From Streptomyces sp. Ru73 (GTDB lineage Bacteria; Actinomycetota; Actinomycetes; Streptomycetales; Streptomycetaceae), in NCBI RefSeq assembly GCF_002920575.1, contig NZ_PQSQ01000006.1:1-64000 (forward strand): 64,000 nt of DNA, read 5' to 3'. Below, in pieces: positions 61,126-64,000 of this stretch. How positions within the stretch are numbered: the stretch's first letter is position 1; each line of letters starts with the position of its first letter. Below the pieces are notes generated by a model. It saw only the letters and a list, made by a program, of their open reading frames with translations. It made no database searches and was not told the DNA's origin. Position numbers and translations under genes: made by a program.

Positions 61126-63459
61126 GTGACCTCGAACACTGGTGACGGCATCCCCCGGCGTTCCCCCACGGCCACGCACTGGGGCAACTACGAGGTCGTC
61201 ACGGACGGCGACGGCCGCGTGAAGGCGCTGGAGCCCGCCGCGTACGACCCGCGCCCCTCGCCCATCGGCCGGGGCGTGGCCGAGGCACACCACGCACCCA
61301 ACCGGATCACGCAGCCGATGGTGCGCCGGGGCTGGCTGGAGCACGGCCCGCGGTACGACGGCGGCGGCCGGGGGACCGACTCCTTCGTCCCCGTCTCCTG
61401 GGACGACGCCGCCACACTGATCGCCACCGAGCTGGACCGGGTGCGCGAGACGTACGGCAACGAGGCCATCTACGGCGGGTCGTACGGGTGGGGGAGCGCC
61501 GGGCGGTTCCACCACGCGCAGAGCCAGGTGCACCGGTTCCTGAACGTCCTCGGCGGCTTCACCTCCTCCGTCGGGTCCTACAGCGCGGCGGCCATGGAGG
61601 CGGTGATGCCGCACGTCATCGGCGGCGGGCCGTGGCACGCCGTGGAGCAGGGCCCGCTGTGGCGGGAGATCGCCGACCACGGCGAGCTGGTCGTCTCCTT
61701 CGGCGGTCTGGCCGCCAAGAACGCCCAGGCCAACTCCGGCGGGGTCGGCCGCCACCGGTCCGTGGACGCTCAGCGGCGCTGCCGGGACAACGGGGTGGCG
61801 TTCGTCAGCGTCTCGCCGTGGCGGTCGGACGCGGACGCCGCGCTGGAAGCGGACTGGATACCCCTGCGCCCCAACACCGACGTCCCGCTGATGCTGGCCC
61901 TGTCCCACGTACTGATCACCGAAGGGCTGCACGACGCGGACTTCGTACGGCGCTGCTGCACCGGGTACGAGGTCTTCGAGCGATACGTGCTGGGGCGCAG
62001 CGACGGCGTCGTGAAGGACCCGGACTGGGCCGCAGCGCTCACCGGTGTGGACGCCGCCACCGTCACCGCACTGGCCCGGCGGATCGCCCGCCACCGGACC
62101 GTCATCAACGTCAGCTTCTCCGTCCAGCGGCAGGACCACGGCGAGCAGCCGTACTGGACGGCCACCGTGCTGGCCGCGCTCTCCGGCTCGATGGGCCGGC
62201 CCGGCGGCGGCTTCGCGGCCGCGCTGGGCATCTCGCAGACGGGCGTGGAACGCGAGCGGCACGCCGTCGCGTCCCTGCCGCAGGGCCACAACCCGGTCGA
62301 GACGTTCATCCCGGTCGCGCGCGTCGCCGACATGCTGCTGCACCCGGGCGAGCCGTTCGACTACAACGGCCGGCGCCTCACGTACCCGGACATCCGGCTG
62401 GTCTACTGGGCGGGCGGCAACCCCTTCCACCACCACCAGGACCTGAACCGGCTGGTCAGCGCCTGGCAGCGGCCGGAGACCGTCATCTGCCACGAGCCCT
62501 GGTGGAACCCGCTCGCCCGGCACTGCGACATCGTGCTGCCCGCAGCGACCATGCTGGAACGCAACGACTTCGCGGCCGGCAAGACCGATCTGTCGCTCTC
62601 CGCGATGCACCGGGCCGCCGAACCGCCGGGGGAGAGCCGCACCGACTACGACGCGTTCACCGCGATCGCCCGGAAGCTGGGGGTGGAGAAGGAGTTCACC
62701 GAGGGCCGCACCGCCGACGAGTGGGTCGAGGAGCTGTACGAGCGGACCCGCGACCGGCTGGCCGAGCGCGAGGTGGAGCTGCCGCCCTTCGCGGACTTCT
62801 GGGCCTCGGACCGGGGACACCTCGTCACGCCGCCGCTGCCCGACCGGCCGCACCCCTTCCGGCTGCTGCGGGAGGACCCCGACGCCCATCCGCTGGACAC
62901 GCCCTCCGGCCGTATCGAGATCTTCTCCCGGACGGTCGCGGACTTCGGCTACGACGACTGCCCCGGACACCCCGTGTGGCTGGAGCCCCGCGAATGGCAG
63001 GGGGAAGCGCGCCGCCGCTACCCGCTCGACCTGATCTCGCCGCAACCCGCGAACCGGCTGCACAGCCAGTACGACCACGGCCCGCACAGCAGGGCGGGCA
63101 AGGTCGCCGGCCGTGAACCCGTCACGCTCAACCGCGCGGACGCCGAGGCCCGCGGCATCGCGGACGGCGACGTGGTGCGCGTCTTCAACGACCGGGGCGC
63201 CTGCCTCGCGGGCGCCGTGCTCTCCGACGACCTGCGCCCCGGCGTCCTGGCGCTGCCCACCGGCGCCTGGTACGACCCGGCCGACGCGGCCGCCGGCGGC
63301 CTGGACAAGCACGGCAACCCCAATGTGCTCACCCGCGACCTCGGCACGTCCCGCCTCGCCCAGGGCCCGACGTCCGGCACCACGCTCGTGCAGGTCGAGC
63401 GCTACGATGCGCCGCCGCCCCCGGTGACGGCCTTCGAACCGGCCCGCACCCGGCCCTGA
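61126..63459 (+). CDS. Molybdopterin oxidoreductase, biotin/DMSO/TMAO sulfoxide reductase type (BisC-like)
   Basis: Mo-bis(MGD) enzyme of 777 residues. The Mo ligand Ser is in IYGGSYGWGSAGRFHHAQ, the hallmark of the DMSO/TMAO/biotin-sulfoxide group. There is no N-terminal CxxC cluster for Fe-S, and no Tat signal, so it is cytoplasmic like BisC. Other segments are VYWAGGNPFHHHQDLNRL and the C-terminal MGD domain RLHSQYDHGPHSRAGK. GTG 61126 starts the protein in its own transcription unit. It may reduce methionine or biotin sulfoxide, in line with sulfur salvage. Confidence 0.92.
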   Translation: MTSNTGDGIPRRSPTATHWGNYEVVTDGDGRVKALEPAAYDPRPSPIGRGVAEAHHAPNRITQPMVRRGWLEHGPRYDGGGRGTDSFVPVSWDDAATLIATELDRVRETYGNEAIYGGSYGWGSAGRFHHAQSQVHRFLNVLGGFTSSVGSYSAAAMEAVMPHVIGGGPWHAVEQGPLWREIADHGELVVSFGGLAAKNAQANSGGVGRHRSVDAQRRCRDNGVAFVSVSPWRSDADAALEADWIPLRPNTDVPLMLALSHVLITEGLHDADFVRRCCTGYEVFERYVLGRSDGVVKDPDWAAALTGVDAATVTALARRIARHRTVINVSFSVQRQDHGEQPYWTATVLAALSGSMGRPGGGFAAALGISQTGVERERHAVASLPQGHNPVETFIPVARVADMLLHPGEPFDYNGRRLTYPDIRLVYWAGGNPFHHHQDLNRLVSAWQRPETVICHEPWWNPLARHCDIVLPAATMLERNDFAAGKTDLSLSAMHRAAEPPGESRTDYDAFTAIARKLGVEKEFTEGRTADEWVEELYERTRDRLAEREVELPPFADFWASDRGHLVTPPLPDRPHPFRLLREDPDAHPLDTPSGRIEIFSRTVADFGYDDCPGHPVWLEPREWQGEARRRYPLDLISPQPANRLHSQYDHGPHSRAGKVAGREPVTLNRADAEARGIADGDVVRVFNDRGACLAGAVLSDDLRPGVLALPTGAWYDPADAAAGGLDKHGNPNVLTRDLGTSRLAQGPTSGTTLVQVERYDAPPPPVTAFEPARTRP

Positions 63460-63487
63460 GGGCGCGTTCCCAACGGCGTACCGGGCC

Positions 63488-64000
63488 TCAGACGTTGACG
63501 CCGAAGTCCGCCGCGATGCCGGCCAGACCGGACGCGTAGCCCTGGCCTACGGCGCGGAACTTCCACTCGGCGCCGTGCCGGTAGAGCTCGCCGAAGACCA
63601 TCGCGGTCTCCGTGGCGGCGTCCTCGCTCAGGTCGTAGCGGGCGATCTCCTGGCCGTCCGCCTGGTTGACCACGCGGATGTAGGCGTTGCGCACCTGGCC
63701 GAAGTTCTGCGCGCGGGCCTCGGCGTCGTGGATGGAGACCGGGAAGACGACCTTGGCCACGCCGCCGGGCAGCGCCGCGAGGTTCACCTTGATCTGCTCG
63801 TCGTCGCCCTCGCCCTCGCCGGTGAGGTTGTCGCCGGTGTGCTCGACCGAGCCGTCCGGGCTCTTGAGGTTGTTGTAGAAGACGAAGTGCTGGTCGGAGA
63901 CGACCTTGCCGGCCTCGTCGCACAGCAGGGCGCTGGCATCCAGGTCGTGGTCGGTGCCGGTCGTGGTGCGGACGTCCCAGCCCAGGCCCACGAGGACCGC
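63488..64000 (-). CDS. terD: TerD-family protein, 3' part
   Basis: Calcium-binding stress protein of the tellurite-resistance family; the N-terminal ~25 residues lie past the window edge. [20 protein letters not shown], the Ca site in [31 protein letters not shown], and [20 protein letters not shown] are all TerD hallmarks. The C-terminus ends AADFGVNV. It is unrelated to the sulfur genes. Confidence 0.95.
   Translation of the reverse strand, partial: AVLVGLGWDVRTTTGTDHDLDASALLCDEAGKVVSDQHFVFYNNLKSPDGSVEHTGDNLTGEGEGDDEQIKVNLAALPGGVAKVVFPVSIHDAEARAQNFGQVRNAYIRVVNQADGQEIARYDLSEDAATETAMVFGELYRHGAEWKFRAVGQGYASGLAGIAADFGVNV

Noticed and set aside
60841..63312. 823-codon minus-strand frame opposite the BisC-like gene
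   Set aside because: Shadow of the molybdopterin oxidoreductase; no motif recognised.

Overview
The window is high-GC actinobacterial chromosome, most likely Streptomyces: GTG and TTG starts are common, genes overlap by 4 bases in long operons, and the gene families (CatR-type Fur, TerD, XRE/IrrE pair, ROK and PadR regulators, Tat-type secreted proteins) fit that genus. I see no rRNA, tRNA, CRISPR array, transposase or phage structural gene.

Layout. 1-1.8 kb: truncated katG with a divergent Fur/CatR-type repressor. 2-28 kb: an accessory cluster that looks biosynthetic but has no PKS or NRPS. Its left arm, read leftwards, is KASIII, paaA, a paaB-paaC fusion, paaD, SDR, enoyl-CoA hydratase, metF and adenosine kinase. 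Its right arm, read rightwards, holds an acyl-CoA ligase, an aminotransferase-fold protein lacking the PLP lysine, an XRE-TPR regulator, an FAD/NAD(P) protein, MFS, a divergent KASIII-like enzyme, a 2-oxoglutarate oxygenase, a DMT exporter, ThyX, a LOG-type phosphoribohydrolase, MFS, methyltransferase, metK and a PPOX-fold protein. LysR and PadR genes lie between these. 28-32 kb: inositol-dehydrogenase-like gene with a divergent LacI regulator, MFS and lipoprotein. 32-38.5 kb: D,D-carboxypeptidase, FtsX-type permease and a NarL-type two-component system. 38.5-42.4 kb: XRE, ImmA/IrrE, membrane protein and amidase operon. 42.6-48.6 kb: GntR-controlled catabolic operon with a split transketolase. 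48.6-63.5 kb: a sulfur-scavenging island (Tat metallo-hydrolase, TauD-type dioxygenase, ROK regulator, oligopeptide-type ABC importer, sulfatase, BisC-type reductase) with two cysteine-containing leader peptides. 63.5-64 kb: truncated terD.

How it may work. In the 2-28 kb cluster the ligase could supply an acyl- or aryl-CoA, the Paa-type diiron oxygenase could epoxidise it, and the hydratase and SDR could process the product; the two ketosynthase-III proteins, oxygenase and methyltransferase would tailor or condense. metF, metK and adenosine kinase would support SAM use. The best evidence that both arms are one regulon is a pair of 69-bp control regions, each with a TGTCAAT-N6-ATTGACA palindrome that supplies outward-facing TTGACA -35 hexamers; one lies between the KASIII and ligase genes and the other before the second KASIII-like gene. 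The product is not identified.
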